The notes under the pieces are model-generated. The model saw nothing but the letters and a program-made list of their open reading frames with translations. It was not told the origin of the DNA and did no database searches. Position numbers and translations under genes: made by a program. Positions 24,260 through 32,787 of a stretch of DNA of 64,000 nucleotides are shown here, piece by piece. The DNA is taken from the NCBI RefSeq assembly GCF_004363955.1, contig NZ_SNZR01000015.1, positions 248,001-312,000 on the forward strand. The letters are read 5' to 3'. Numbering within the stretch: the stretch's first letter is position 1; the number at the start of each line of letters is the position of its first letter. Origin of the DNA: Enterovirga rhinocerotis. GTDB taxonomy: Bacteria > Pseudomonadota > Alphaproteobacteria > Rhizobiales > Beijerinckiaceae.

Positions 24260-24682
24260 CTATCCGGCCGGCTGGGTCGGAACGTCGAGGACCCAGCTGA
24301 TGCCAAAGCGATCTTCGAGCATGCCGTACAACCTCGCCCATCCCGAAGCGGCGAGCGGCTGGAGGATGGTGGCGCCGTCGGCGAGCTTCTCCCAATAGCC
24401 GGCAATTTCGTCCGTATCCGCGCTGCGGACCGAGATGAAATACGGGATCACGCCGGCATCCCACGGCCTCTGCGACGGGATGTCGGATGCCATCACGGCA
24501 AAGCCCGCGTCCGACCTGACCTGCCCCCAGCTCACCAGCTCCGCCTCGGCGGGATCCTGCGTGCCATAGGCCTGCGCGTGGGTCACGATCGCGATCTCTC
24601 CGCCGAACACGTCCCGGTAGAACGACAGCGCATCGCGCGCCTGGCCTCGGAAATTGATGTGGGCGACGGTCGCGATGGTCAT
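24260..24682 (-). CDS. VOC superfamily protein, PhnB-like (glyoxalase fold)
   Basis: 140 residues. The opening THINFRGQARDALSFYRDVFGGEI-type pattern, GFAVMASDIPS and the closing YGMLEDRFGISWVLDV are characteristic of PhnB-like vicinal-oxygen-chelate proteins; the family uses two beta-alpha-beta-beta-beta modules. Specific reactions are unknown for most. The ATG at 24682 is preferred over a longer frame since the fold starts there. It is divergent from the WYL regulator at 24758, separated by 75 bases, an arrangement very common in Proteobacteria, so it is probably controlled by that regulator together with the downstream YdeI-like gene. Confidence 0.85.
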   Translation of the reverse strand: MTIATVAHINFRGQARDALSFYRDVFGGEIAIVTHAQAYGTQDPAEAELVSWGQVRSDAGFAVMASDIPSQRPWDAGVIPYFISVRSADTDEIAGYWEKLADGATILQPLAASGWARLYGMLEDRFGISWVLDVPTQPAG

Positions 24683-24757
24683 GTCCCGGGTTCCTGTCGG
24701 TGATCTCGAGGCCGGGCTATAGACGCCCTGTCCTGACAGTTTCCGGCAGTTAGAAAC

Positions 24758-25447
24758 ATGGCGCGATCCGATCGTCTTTTTCGGCTGCTCCAATTGATGC
24801 GGCAGATGCGGCCGCCCGTGACCGCTGCTCGTTTGGCGGAAGCGACGGAGGTGTCGCTGCGCTCGCTCTACCGCGATATCGACAGCCTGCGGGCGGCCGG
24901 GGCGCGTATCGAGGGCGAGCGCGGCTACGGCTACCGGCTGGTCGAGGACGGCTCGCTTCCGCCCCAGGCCTTCACGCGGAGCGAGATCGAGGCCATCGTG
25001 CTCGGCCTCGGCGAGGTGAGGGCGATGGGAGACCCCGCCATGGTCGCCGCCGCGGAGGCGGTGCTGTCGAAGGTCGCCGCGACGCTACCCGACGATCGCG
25101 AGCAGCAGTTGCTGCATGCCATCTCGCATGTCTATCGGCCCCACCGGCGCATGCAGACGTCGCCGTTCCTGGACGTCGTGCGCGACGCGTGCTGGTCCGA
25201 ACACGCGCTGGACATCGTCTATGCCGACAAGGACGGGACGACGAGCCAGCGCACCGTCCACCCGCTCGCGCTCGTCTACACCGATCGCGCCCTGACCATG
25301 CTCGCCTGGTGCTGCCTGCGCGCGGATTACAGGATGTTCCGCTTGGAGCGGCTGCAGCGCGTCGAACGGGGCAGCCACAGCTTCCGGCCGAAACGGGTCG
25401 CCCTGTTGCGGGAGTATATCGGGCGGCTTGAAGGTCGGGGCGGATAG
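24758..25447 (+). CDS. YafY-type WYL-domain transcriptional regulator
   Basis: 229 residues. An N-terminal winged helix (about 1-60) carries SDRLFRLLQLMRQ and the recognition region VSLRSLYRDIDSLRAAGA, as in the DeoR/YafY group. A WYL domain (about 135-215) includes ALDIVYADKDG, VHPLALVYTDRALTMLAWC and the YRMFRLERLQRVE stretch. WYL domains sense small molecules or nucleic-acid ligands. It is divergent from the VOC gene, its likely target. No inverted repeat was clear in the 75-base divergent region. Confidence 0.88.
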   Translation: MARSDRLFRLLQLMRQMRPPVTAARLAEATEVSLRSLYRDIDSLRAAGARIEGERGYGYRLVEDGSLPPQAFTRSEIEAIVLGLGEVRAMGDPAMVAAAEAVLSKVAATLPDDREQQLLHAISHVYRPHRRMQTSPFLDVVRDACWSEHALDIVYADKDGTTSQRTVHPLALVYTDRALTMLAWCCLRADYRMFRLERLQRVERGSHSFRPKRVALLREYIGRLEGRGG

Positions 25448-25468
25448 TCGCCCCGAAGACGGCGAGGT

Positions 25469-26746
25469 TTAAAACCGGCTCGGCAGGCTCGTGACCGCGT
25501 CGGCGATCGAGTTCGCCGCGTCGCGGAAGTCCCGTCCCGTCGGCACGAAGCGCGGGACCGGGACACCGAGGATCGAGCGATCCTCCGGCTCCTGGGCCTG
25601 AGCGGGGCGCTGTTCCGAGGGAGGAGCCGGAACCGGGGCGGGAGCGCGCGTGGCCGCCATCGACCGCTCGGCCGGCCGGGTCGGATTGGCGGCGGCGACG
25701 GCGCGCGCTCTCGGCTGCGCGGCGGGGCGCTCGCCCTGCGAGGCCTCTGCCGCGCGTTCGGGCACGACGTCGCGGAAGACGGGGCGCGCCGGCGGGAGGG
25801 GCACATCGGCTGCGGCCGAAGCGGTCCTGACAGGAGGAGCCGGCGGAGGGGGAGCGACTTCGACGCTCGGGGCCGCTTGCGGAACCGGGGCCGGGGCGGC
25901 GACGACCTCCCGCGGCTCCGGTGCCGGGGCGGTGCCGGGCTCGGATGCCACGACGCCCGGGCGATCGGCGCCCGGTGCAGCCGGCATCGCCGCCGCGGGA
26001 GCGGTCTGGCCGGAGCCCGAGAGGTCGATCTTCCGGACGGCCGGGGCGGGGCGTTCGGCAGGCTCGGACGCGGCGGCAAGGGATCGGGGCGCCTCGGCCG
26101 GCCGCGATTCGACGGGGCGGGTCGCGTCGACCGGCCTCCGTGCGTCGAGGACAGCCGTCGGCTGGCTAGCCGGCGCCGGCTGTGCGAGTTCGGCGGCGGG
26201 AACGGGAGAGGGAAGCAAGGCGGCGCTCGCGACCGTCGAGGCCATGGCCTTCGCGTTGGCGGCATGGGCCTCCGCAGCCGGCGCCATCGGAGATGCGGCG
26301 GGGCTGCCGAGGAAGCCCGGCGCGAAAAGGCCGCCCGCCGCCGTCGAGGACGATGGCGGGGCCGAAGCGGGAGCCGCCGGCGCGCTCGCGGTCTTCGACG
26401 GCATCAGGGCGGGGACCCCGTCGCGGATGTCCGGCATGTCGGCGATCGGCCCGATGCGGATCGCGCTCGCCTTGCGCGCGGGAGCCTGATCGGCAGTCGC
26501 CGACGGTCCAGCGAGAAGGGTGAGATAGCCGGCCGTGGTCCCCGCGAGACAGAGGACGACGGCCGCGCAGGATGCGGGCAGAAGCCAGCCGGCGCGTTGG
26601 CGCGTCGCGGGGGACGACGAGGCCGGCTCGGCCGACGCGGTCCGAAGGCGCGTCTTGGGCGCAGCCTTCTGCGTCGGGGACGGCTTGGCCGGCCCGCGCT
26701 TCGGCGGGCGCCGGTCGTTGGGATCGAGTGAGACGGTCTGCGACAT
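25469..26746 (-). CDS. Pro/Ala-rich single-span membrane protein, unknown function
   Basis: 425 residues. A basic cytoplasmic N-terminus (about 1-52, many Lys and Pro) is followed by one hydrophobic helix (about 54-80, GWLLPASCAAVVLCLAGTTA) and then roughly 300 residues very rich in Ala and Pro, predicted disordered. A short more ordered C-terminus contains ILGVPVPRFVPTGRDF and AANSIADAVTSLPSRF. I do not recognise a family. The layout resembles a periplasm-spanning or wall-facing protein with a conserved anchor at its end. It converges on the WYL regulator (21-base gap). ATG at 26746 is chosen; the GTG before it has no better site. Confidence 0.7.
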   Translation of the reverse strand: MSQTVSLDPNDRRPPKRGPAKPSPTQKAAPKTRLRTASAEPASSSPATRQRAGWLLPASCAAVVLCLAGTTAGYLTLLAGPSATADQAPARKASAIRIGPIADMPDIRDGVPALMPSKTASAPAAPASAPPSSSTAAGGLFAPGFLGSPAASPMAPAAEAHAANAKAMASTVASAALLPSPVPAAELAQPAPASQPTAVLDARRPVDATRPVESRPAEAPRSLAAASEPAERPAPAVRKIDLSGSGQTAPAAAMPAAPGADRPGVVASEPGTAPAPEPREVVAAPAPVPQAAPSVEVAPPPPAPPVRTASAAADVPLPPARPVFRDVVPERAAEASQGERPAAQPRARAVAAANPTRPAERSMAATRAPAPVPAPPSEQRPAQAQEPEDRSILGVPVPRFVPTGRDFRDAANSIADAVTSLPSRF

Positions 26747-26785
26747 CACGACAGAATCCTGCCCGGCGAATCAGGCCTCAAGATG

Positions 26786-27250
26786 TCAGGACGATGGTAT
26801 CGATCGGGTGTCTTCGAGGCTCGCTTCGTAAGGCGGCAGCGTCTCCGGCGCCTCGGCCGTGAGGCGCAGCCGCAGCGCGTCCGGAATGCGCACGGGCCGT
26901 CCGGCCGACAGGGACGCGACGAGCACGCTCGCGGTGATCAGCACCTCCTCGCCCCGCAGGATGCGCTGCTCGATGTCGAGCGTCGCGCCGCGGACCTCCG
27001 TGGTCCGGGTCTCGACGGTCAGGACGTCGTCCATCCGGGCGGGCCGCAGATAGTCGATCGTCAGGCGCCGAACGGCGAAGAAGAGGCCCTGGCCCTCGGC
27101 GTGGAGCATCGACTGGTCGACGCCGGCCGCGCGCAGAATCTCGGTGCGCCCGCGCTCGAGGAAGCGCAGGTAGCTCGCGTGGTAGACGACGCCGGAGAAG
27201 TCGGTGTCCTCGTAATAGACACGGATGGACAGGCGGTGGGTGAAGCTCAT
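26786..27250 (-). CDS. ybgC: YbgC-type acyl-CoA thioester hydrolase
   Basis: 154 residues with the hot-dog fold signature YYEDTDFSGVVYHASYLRFLERGRTE (about 12-37), where the Asp of DTDFSG is the catalytic residue. YbgC hydrolyses short-chain or ACP-bound thioesters and in many Proteobacteria starts the tol-pal operon. Here tolQRAB is not adjacent: the gene sits between a metallophosphoesterase (9-base gap) and the Pro/Ala-rich protein, with pal 1.7 kb away on the same strand. Good family match. Confidence 0.9.
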   Translation of the reverse strand: MSFTHRLSIRVYYEDTDFSGVVYHASYLRFLERGRTEILRAAGVDQSMLHAEGQGLFFAVRRLTIDYLRPARMDDVLTVETRTTEVRGATLDIEQRILRGEEVLITASVLVASLSAGRPVRIPDALRLRLTAEAPETLPPYEASLEDTRSIPSS

Positions 27251-27259
27251 TCCGGCCTT

Positions 27260-28222
27260 CTACACCGCCGCGTCGCCGCGATGAACCGGGGCCTTCGGGC
27301 CGATCTCGACGAGGGTGATCTCCGGCGGCACGCCGAAGCGGACGGGGATGAGGCTGTAGCCGAGCCCGCCCGAGACCACGAGATCGGTATGCTCGCGGAT
27401 ATGGCCCCAGGCGTAGCGCCGCGGCGAGGGCACGATCGGCGAATAGCCGAAGAGCCTCACCTGCCCGCCATGGGTATGGCCGCTGAGGGTGAGCGCGATC
27501 CGGCGCGGCACGCGCGGGAAGATGTCGGGCTCGTGGGCGAGGAGGATGGCGGGCGCGCCGTCGGGAATCGGCGCGAGGGTCGCGGCGAGATCGTCCGCCC
27601 CGACGCGGCGCCGCCAGCCGCGCGCCCGGGCCGGCCCGAAGGCGAGCTGGTCCCCGAGCCCGGCGAGCCAGATCGTCCCCTGCGGCGTCTCGAGCGGCAG
27701 GGCTTCGTTATGAAGGACGCTGATTCCGGCGGCCTGCATGGCGCGCCCGGCGATCGGCATCGCGCCCGTGCGCTGGGCGGTCCTGTCCTCCCACCAATCG
27801 TGGTTGCCGAGCACGGCATGGACGCCCAGCGGCGCCTTGAGGCCGCCGAGCGCCGGCGCCCATTCGGCTGCCGGCACGAAACGCGAGACGATCCGGCTTC
27901 CGGCGACGTAATCGCCGAGCAGCACGACGAGATCCGGCGCGAGCGCATTGGTCCGCTCGACGATCCGCCGCACGCGATCGACGCTCATATAGGGCTCGCT
28001 GACATGGATGTCCGAGAGCGCCGCGATGCGCAGCCGCAGGCCCGCCGGCCATGGGGCCGCCCCCGCGATCGGCTCGATCGCGTGCCGTGCGACCGTCGTC
28101 AGCATCGGCTCGATGCCGAAACCCCAGGCGGCCCCTGCGGCCCCGGAGGCGATCGCGACGCCGGCGGCCCGCAGAAGGCCTCGGCGGCTGATGAGGCGAG
28201 GGGAGGGGCGTCTGGCGGTCAT
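27260..28222 (-). CDS. Exported metallophosphoesterase (YkuE/UDP-diacylglucosamine hydrolase-like)
   Basis: 320 residues from ATG 28222; an ATG at 28249 is an alternative. The N-terminus has a twin-arginine-like signal (ISRRGLLRAAG, residues 11-21) followed by a hydrophobic stretch. The dinuclear metal site is complete: LSDIHVSEPY, LLGDYVAG, LGNHDWWED, LAHEPD and SGHTHGGQ. It is probably a phosphodiesterase or phosphatase acting at the outer face of the inner membrane, possibly on lipid. It lies 9 bases upstream of ybgC on the same strand. Substrate unknown. Confidence 0.88.
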   Translation of the reverse strand: MTARRPSPRLISRRGLLRAAGVAIASGAAGAAWGFGIEPMLTTVARHAIEPIAGAAPWPAGLRLRIAALSDIHVSEPYMSVDRVRRIVERTNALAPDLVVLLGDYVAGSRIVSRFVPAAEWAPALGGLKAPLGVHAVLGNHDWWEDRTAQRTGAMPIAGRAMQAAGISVLHNEALPLETPQGTIWLAGLGDQLAFGPARARGWRRRVGADDLAATLAPIPDGAPAILLAHEPDIFPRVPRRIALTLSGHTHGGQVRLFGYSPIVPSPRRYAWGHIREHTDLVVSGGLGYSLIPVRFGVPPEITLVEIGPKAPVHRGDAAV

Positions 28223-28318
28223 GGCAGGTGGATCATGACGGGCCGGCATGGAGAGAGAATGGCCGTATCGTGCAGAAGCTCAGCAGGTTTCGCGGGATTT
28301 CGAGTGAGATGGCGCCCG

Positions 28319-28336
28319 CTTCTCCCCTTGCGGGAG
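28319..28336. repeat. Fragment of the CTCCCCTTGCGGGAG repeat
   Basis: CTTCTCCCCTTGCGGGAG matches the end of the repeat at 20784-20923. No partner arm is present nearby, so it is a solo or decayed copy, about 100 bases upstream of the ParDE pair. Confidence 0.6.
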
Positions 28337-28434
28337 ATGTTGCGCCGCGCGTCGACGGCGCCGCTCGACGTCCTTCGGCCGGTGTTCGATTGTGCTAAGA
28401 CGTTGCCATCGATCGGTGACGAAGGAGTGCGGTC

Positions 28435-28680
28435 ATGGCCAAGACCACGTCCATCGTGCTCGACGGGCATTTCGCCGGCTTTGTCGACGCGCAGGTGAAC
28501 GAGGGGCGCTACAGCGACGTCAGCGACGTCGTTCGCGCGGGCCTGCATCTGCTCGAAGAGCACGAAGCGAAGGTCAAGGCCTTGCGGGCGGCCCTCGTCG
28601 CGGGTGAGGAATCCGGCGAGCCACGCCCCTTCGACAACGCGGCCTTCCTGAAGCGGATGCGGGACGATCGGGCCGGCTGA
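28435..28680 (+). CDS. ParD-family type II antitoxin
   Basis: 81 residues. The N-terminal ribbon-helix-helix (TTSIVLDGHFAGFVDAQVNEGRYSDVSDVVRAGLHLLEEHEAK pattern) binds DNA and dimerises. The C-terminal tail with FDNAAFLKRMRDD wraps the toxin in this family. An AAGGAG site stands 8 bases before the ATG. It is followed after 5 bases by the ParE-like toxin gene, the standard antitoxin-first order, and should autorepress the pair. Position 100 bases after a repeat fragment suggests acquisition. Confidence 0.9.
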   Translation: MAKTTSIVLDGHFAGFVDAQVNEGRYSDVSDVVRAGLHLLEEHEAKVKALRAALVAGEESGEPRPFDNAAFLKRMRDDRAG

Positions 28681-28685
28681 CCGAG

Positions 28686-28985
28686 ATGCCGGCTGCCGTC
28701 TACAGGCTCTCGCCGCTCGCGGAAGCCGACCTCGAAGACATCTGGCGCTACACAGAGCGCACCTGGTCGGTACAGCAGGCGGAGCGGTATCACGCCGGGA
28801 TCATCGCAGCCTTGGAAGCGCTTGCGGCAGGAGAGACGTTCGGGCGTCCGGCGAATATTCGTCCCGGCTATCTTACATGCAGCGTCGGTTCGCACACGGT
28901 CTATTTCCGCAGCGTGCGAGACGGGATCGCGGTCGTCCGCATCCTGCATCGGCGCATGGACGTGTCTCGGCACCTCCCCGGGTGA
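28686..28985 (+). CDS. ParE-family type II toxin
   Basis: 99 residues with the RelE/ParE fold signature: YRLSPLAEADLEDIWRYTERTW at the start, then GRPANIRPGYLTCSVGSHTVYFRSVRDGIAVVRILH and RRMDVSRHL at the end. ParE toxins inhibit DNA gyrase and are neutralised by the upstream ParD-type protein. All expected conserved basic and aromatic positions are present, so it looks intact. It converges on pal with a gap of 7 bases. Confidence 0.9.
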   Translation: MPAAVYRLSPLAEADLEDIWRYTERTWSVQQAERYHAGIIAALEALAAGETFGRPANIRPGYLTCSVGSHTVYFRSVRDGIAVVRILHRRMDVSRHLPG

Positions 28986-28992
28986 CAGGCGC

Positions 28993-29490
28993 TCAGAATC
29001 CCGCGCCCGGCTGTTCCAGCACCGTGACGGCACGGCGGTTCTGGGACCAGCAGGAGATGTCGTTGCAGGTCGCGACCGGCCTTTCCTTTCCGTAGGAGAT
29101 GGTGCGCAGGCGCCGCGAGGAGACCCCGCGCGAGACGAGATAGTCGTTCACGGCCTGGGCGCGGCGGGCGCCGAGGGAATAGTTGTATTCGCGCGTGCCG
29201 CGCTCGTCGGCATGGCCCTCGATGGCGACGAGATGGTTCGGATAGCGCTGCAGCCAGGCCGCCTGGCTGTCGAGGGTCTGGATCGCGCTCGAGGTGAAGT
29301 CCGAGGAATCGGTCTCGAAGAAGACGCGATCGCCCACATTGACCGCGAAGTCGCGGGCGCTGCCCGGGGAAGCGGCTCCCCTGTTCTGATCCGCCAGTTG
29401 GTCCTTGGCGCAGGCGCCGAGCGCGAGCATCGTGACGGCGAGGAGGGAGAGGCGGCGGGTGGTCGTCGCAATCGACGTCGAATCCGTCAT
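28993..29490 (-). CDS. pal: Peptidoglycan-associated lipoprotein Pal
   Basis: 165 residues from ATG 29490, which has GGAGCG 7 bases upstream. A lipoprotein signal ends at the lipobox LALGAC with Cys as residue +1 (about 26). The OmpA-like domain has the peptidoglycan-binding pattern FETDSSDFTSSAIQTLD and EGHADERGTREYN, then ARRAQAVNDYLVSRGV. Pal ties the outer membrane to the wall with Tol proteins and works in cell division. tolB, normally directly upstream, is missing; an L,D-transpeptidase gene stands there instead. Confidence 0.92.
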   Translation of the reverse strand: MTDSTSIATTTRRLSLLAVTMLALGACAKDQLADQNRGAASPGSARDFAVNVGDRVFFETDSSDFTSSAIQTLDSQAAWLQRYPNHLVAIEGHADERGTREYNYSLGARRAQAVNDYLVSRGVSSRRLRTISYGKERPVATCNDISCWSQNRRAVTVLEQPGAGF

Positions 29491-29538
29491 GGGATCGCTC
29501 CGTGAAACGATGCGGGGCAACGCTTGGCCCCGACAGAA

Positions 29539-30321
29539 TCAGAGATGCTCGTTCGGCACGAAGTCGCCGGCGGCGACCTCCATCGGGGGCTCGGGCATGA
29601 TGGAATCGGCGGGCGACAGGACGACGACCTTCGCCCCCACCGGCACGCGCTGATACAGGTGGATGATGTCCTGGTTGAACATCCGGATGCAGCCCGAGGA
29701 GACCGCGAGGCCGATCGTATCGGGCTCGTTCGTGCCGTGGATCCGATACAGCGTGTCGCGGTCGCCCTGGTAGAGGTAGAGCGCACGGGCGCCGAGCGGG
29801 TTCGACAGGCCCGCGGCCATGCCGCCGCGCCAGGGACCGTTCCGCTCCGGTTCCCGCGCGATCATGGCGGCCGTCGGCGTCCAGCGGGGCCATTCGGCCT
29901 TCCGCCCCACCCGCGCCCGGCCCGCCCAGGAGAGCCCGGCCTTGCCGACGCCGATGCCGTACCGGATGGCCCTCCCTCCCTCCTGCACGAGATAGAGATG
30001 GCGGCTCCCGGTATCGACGACGACCGTTCCGGGCTCCTCGGCCCGCGGATAGGCGACCTCCTGGCGGAGATAATCCGGATCCAGATGGGAGACGTCGGTC
30101 GCGGGGATGGCGAAGCGCTCGTCCGGCCGCGCGTCGTAGAGGGGCGCGAAGGCGGCGTTGCGGATCACCGGCGGCGGAACCTCGCGATCGACGCCCGCAT
30201 GGATGCAGCCGCTCACGGTCAAGGCCAACAGCAAGGACGCAGCCACGCGAAGCGCGGAACGCCGGCCGGACGGGGCAGAATAGGGTGCGTCTGGACGCGT
30301 CCGAAAAAAGACAGAAAACAT
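29539..30321 (-). CDS. L,D-transpeptidase (YkuD domain) lipoprotein
   Basis: 260 residues. The N-terminus ends in a lipobox, LTVSGC (Cys about 39). The YkuD domain (about 95-235) carries the catalytic motif HGTNEPDTIGLAVSSGCIRM, with His and Cys present. Such enzymes make 3-3 peptidoglycan cross-links or attach lipoproteins to the wall; several alphaproteobacteria link outer-membrane proteins this way. Located directly upstream of pal (48-base gap) on the same strand, it fits a set of genes for wall-outer membrane attachment. Confidence 0.92.
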   Translation of the reverse strand: MFSVFFRTRPDAPYSAPSGRRSALRVAASLLLALTVSGCIHAGVDREVPPPVIRNAAFAPLYDARPDERFAIPATDVSHLDPDYLRQEVAYPRAEEPGTVVVDTGSRHLYLVQEGGRAIRYGIGVGKAGLSWAGRARVGRKAEWPRWTPTAAMIAREPERNGPWRGGMAAGLSNPLGARALYLYQGDRDTLYRIHGTNEPDTIGLAVSSGCIRMFNQDIIHLYQRVPVGAKVVVLSPADSIMPEPPMEVAAGDFVPNEHL

Positions 30322-30514
30322 GCTCTTCTGATCGTCATCTGGGCCGGATCGTCCGGCTTGTTCGATCTTGCTTTAGATCGGACGAGGAGAAGAAAAACGT
30401 GCGGGTGGACACACTGATCAGGACCTTGCGCGGAGGGTCCGTTCTGGCCGGTGCGTCTGTTTCATCTTTGCCACGGGTAAACCCCGCGGCGCGAGCGACC
30501 GTGGTGGCGGCGCC

Positions 30515-31567
30515 TCAATCGTCCGCGTCGGCGTTGAACAGGCCGAACTGCACGGACGGATCGCGCTTCGGCTCGGCGAGGCCGAGATGGCGGAAGGCGT
30601 GCGAGGTGAGGACGCGACCGCGCGGCGTGCGGGCGAGGAGGCCGCGCTGGATCAGGAAGGGCTCGATGATCTCCTCGAGCGCGTCGCGCGGCTCCGAGAG
30701 GGCGGCGGCGATGGTTTCGATCCCGACCGGGCCGCCCCCGTAATGCTGGGCGATGACCATGAGGTACTTGCGGTCCATCAGGTCGAGCCCGATCGGGTCG
30801 ACGTCGAGCAGCCGCAGCGAGCGGTCCGCGAGGGCGCGGGAGACCGTCTCGACCCCGTCGACGAGGGCGAAGTCGCGCACGCGCCGGAGCAGCCGCCCGG
30901 CGATGCGCGGCGTCCCCCGGGAGCGCTTCGCGATCTCGTTTGCACCTTCGTCCGACATGCCGATGCCGAGCACGCGCGCCCCGCGCTTGACGATGAGTTC
31001 GAGCTCGTCCGTGTCGTAGAATTCGAGCCGGATCGGGATGCCGAAACGGTCGCGGAGCGGCGTGGTGAGAAGTCCGGCCCGCGTCGTCGCGCCGACGAGG
31101 GTGAAGGCCGGCAGATCGATCTTGACCGAGCGCGCCGCCGGTCCCTCGCCGATCACGAGGTCGAGCTGGCGATCCTCCATGGCCGGGTAGAGGATCTCCT
31201 CCACGGCGGGGTTCAGCCGGTGGATCTCGTCGATGAAGAGGACGTCGCGCTCGTCGAGATTGGTGAGCTGGGCCGCGAGGTCTCCGGCCTTGGCGATGAC
31301 GGGGCCCGAGGTCGAGCGGAAATTGACGCCGAGCTCGCGCGCGACGATCTGCGCGAGCGTCGTCTTGCCGAGGCCGGGCGGCCCGACGAACAGCACGTGG
31401 TCGAGCGCGTCGCCGCGCGTCCGCGCCGCCTCGATGAAGACCTGAAGATTGGCGCGGGCCGCCCGCTGGCCCACGAATTCTGCGAGCGACAGCGGCCGCA
31501 AGGACGAATCGGGATCGCTCTCGCGCCGCTCGGGCGACACGAGGCTGGTCTTCGGGGCGGGGGGCAT
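30515..31567 (-). CDS. ruvB: Holliday junction branch migration helicase RuvB
   Basis: 350 residues, normal length. Walker [13 protein letters not shown] is near 62-73, Walker [11 protein letters not shown] near 112-121, sensor segments [17 protein letters not shown] follow, and the winged-helix DNA-binding C-terminus has [12 protein letters not shown] and [19 protein letters not shown]. RuvB is the ATP-driven motor of the RuvAB complex that moves Holliday junctions in recombination repair. ruvA and ruvC, usually directly upstream, are not found in the window; a plus-strand transpeptidase gene is divergent instead. Confidence 0.97.
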   Translation of the reverse strand: MPPAPKTSLVSPERRESDPDSSLRPLSLAEFVGQRAARANLQVFIEAARTRGDALDHVLFVGPPGLGKTTLAQIVARELGVNFRSTSGPVIAKAGDLAAQLTNLDERDVLFIDEIHRLNPAVEEILYPAMEDRQLDLVIGEGPAARSVKIDLPAFTLVGATTRAGLLTTPLRDRFGIPIRLEFYDTDELELIVKRGARVLGIGMSDEGANEIAKRSRGTPRIAGRLLRRVRDFALVDGVETVSRALADRSLRLLDVDPIGLDLMDRKYLMVIAQHYGGGPVGIETIAAALSEPRDALEEIIEPFLIQRGLLARTPRGRVLTSHAFRHLGLAEPKRDPSVQFGLFNADADD

Positions 31568-31702
31568 GACCCGTGTCTAAGGGGAGACGGGGCCCGTGTC
31601 ACGGCCGCACTTGATCGGCCCGGGGGCGATCCTGGTCTCGGCGGGCGCCATCGAACCTTAAGGCCGGTCTGCTAACGGGGATGCACGCACGAAAGGAGCG
31701 CG

Positions 31703-32242
31703 ATGCGCATGCGCCGATCGGGATGGCTCGCTGCCGGCTGCCTCGTCCTGTCCCTGGCCGGTCTCGCGATCGGCTACCACGTCGCGGGCCCGGATACGCC
31801 GCCGCTATCGGCTGCCGTGAGGGCCGACGCGATCCTGATCGAGAAGGCGGCGCATCGCATGGCCTTGCTCAAGGGCGGACAGACGATCGCGGTCTACCGC
31901 GTTTCGCTCGGGCGGGGCGGCTCGGCGCCGAAGCGGCGCGAGGGCGACCATCTGGTGCCGGAGGGAGCCTACCGGATCGAGACGCGCAATCCGCGGAGCG
32001 CCTATCACCTGTCGCTGAAGATCAGCTATCCGTCCGCCGAGGACGGGGCGGCCGCTGCGGCGCGCGGGGAGCCGCCCGGCAGCAACATCATGATCCACGG
32101 CATCCGGAACGGTTTCGGCTGGCTCGGCCGCCTGCACCGTCTGGTCGACTGGACGGCGGGCTGCATCGCGGTGACGGATGCCGAGATGGAGTCCATCTGG
32201 CGGGCCGTGCCCGACGGCACGCCGGTCGAGATTCGGGCCTGA
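31703..32242 (+). CDS. L,D-transpeptidase family protein (YafK/ErfK-like)
   Basis: 179 residues. An N-terminal hydrophobic segment (about 7-28, GWLAAGCLVLSLAGLAIGYH) is a membrane anchor or uncleaved signal. The YkuD core follows: AAHRMALLKGGQTIAVYRVSLGRGG, GSNIMIHGIRNGFG and DWTAGCIAVTDAEM, with the His and Cys of the catalytic pair. The Ser usually found before GC is Ala here and the Arg after CI is replaced, as in the YafK subgroup, some of which hydrolyse rather than form wall attachments. A good AGGAG site precedes the start. Divergent from ruvB with a 135-base gap. Confidence 0.85.
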   Translation: MRMRRSGWLAAGCLVLSLAGLAIGYHVAGPDTPPLSAAVRADAILIEKAAHRMALLKGGQTIAVYRVSLGRGGSAPKRREGDHLVPEGAYRIETRNPRSAYHLSLKISYPSAEDGAAAAARGEPPGSNIMIHGIRNGFGWLGRLHRLVDWTAGCIAVTDAEMESIWRAVPDGTPVEIRA

Positions 32243-32361
32243 CGGCCGAGGTCGACGACAGGAAGCGCTCCGCCGCCCGGAGGCTGGTCTTCGGGGCGGG
32301 GTCGGGTTTCCGATGCGCGTTCTTCGAGGCGCGCCGCTGCGCGGCGCTCTCCACCGACACC

Positions 32362-32500
32362 ACCTCTCCCCTTGCGGGAGAGGTCGAGCGACGCGAAGCG
32401 TCGACCGGGTGAGGGGCATGCCCCCACAGCGGTGCCGAACATGCACCCCTCATCCGGTTGCGCTGGCGCGCAACTCGACTTCTCCCGCAGGGGGAGAAGC
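32362..32500. repeat. Palindromic repeat, CTCCCCTTGCGGGAG family
   Basis: Left end CCTCTCCCCTTGCGGGAGAG and GGGTGAGGGGCATG pair with ATGCACCCCTCATCCGGTTG and the right end CTTCTCCCGCAGGGGGAGAA. Same family as 20784-20923, including the internal CCCCTCATCCG. It fills the space between the transpeptidase and rpmE stops, which converge. Confidence 0.8.
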
Positions 32501-32511
32501 GGGGCGTCGGC

Positions 32512-32787
32512 TTACTTCTTGCCGAAGTTCATGTTGCCGAAGCGGGAATTGAAGCGCGAGACGCGTCCGCCGCGGTCGAGGAGCTGCTGGTGGCCGCCGG
32601 TCCAGGCCGGGTGGGTGTTCGGATCGATGTCGAGGTTGAGGACGTCGCCGGCCTTGCCCATCGTCGAGCGCGTCGCGAACTCGGAGCCGTCCGTCATGAC
32701 GACCCGGATGAAATGGTAGTCGGGGTGGACCGTCGGGCCCTTTTCGCGCTTCTCGACCTTTACGGCCTTCTGGTTCTGCTCGGCCAT
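32512..32787 (-). CDS. rpmE: 50S ribosomal protein L31 (cysteine-free form)
   Basis: 91 residues. The L31 core [35 protein letters not shown] and the ending RFNSRFG are clear. The zinc-binding cysteines of the C+ form are absent, as is usual in alphaproteobacterial L31. The N-terminus is extended by about 18 charged residues ([11 protein letters not shown]) relative to the L31 proteins I know, which begin almost directly at the HPDYH region. No alternative internal start with a ribosome site explains this, so the extension may be real. Convergent with a transpeptidase gene across a repeat element. Confidence 0.93.
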   Translation of the reverse strand: MAEQNQKAVKVEKREKGPTVHPDYHFIRVVMTDGSEFATRSTMGKAGDVLNLDIDPNTHPAWTGGHQQLLDRGGRVSRFNSRFGNMNFGKK

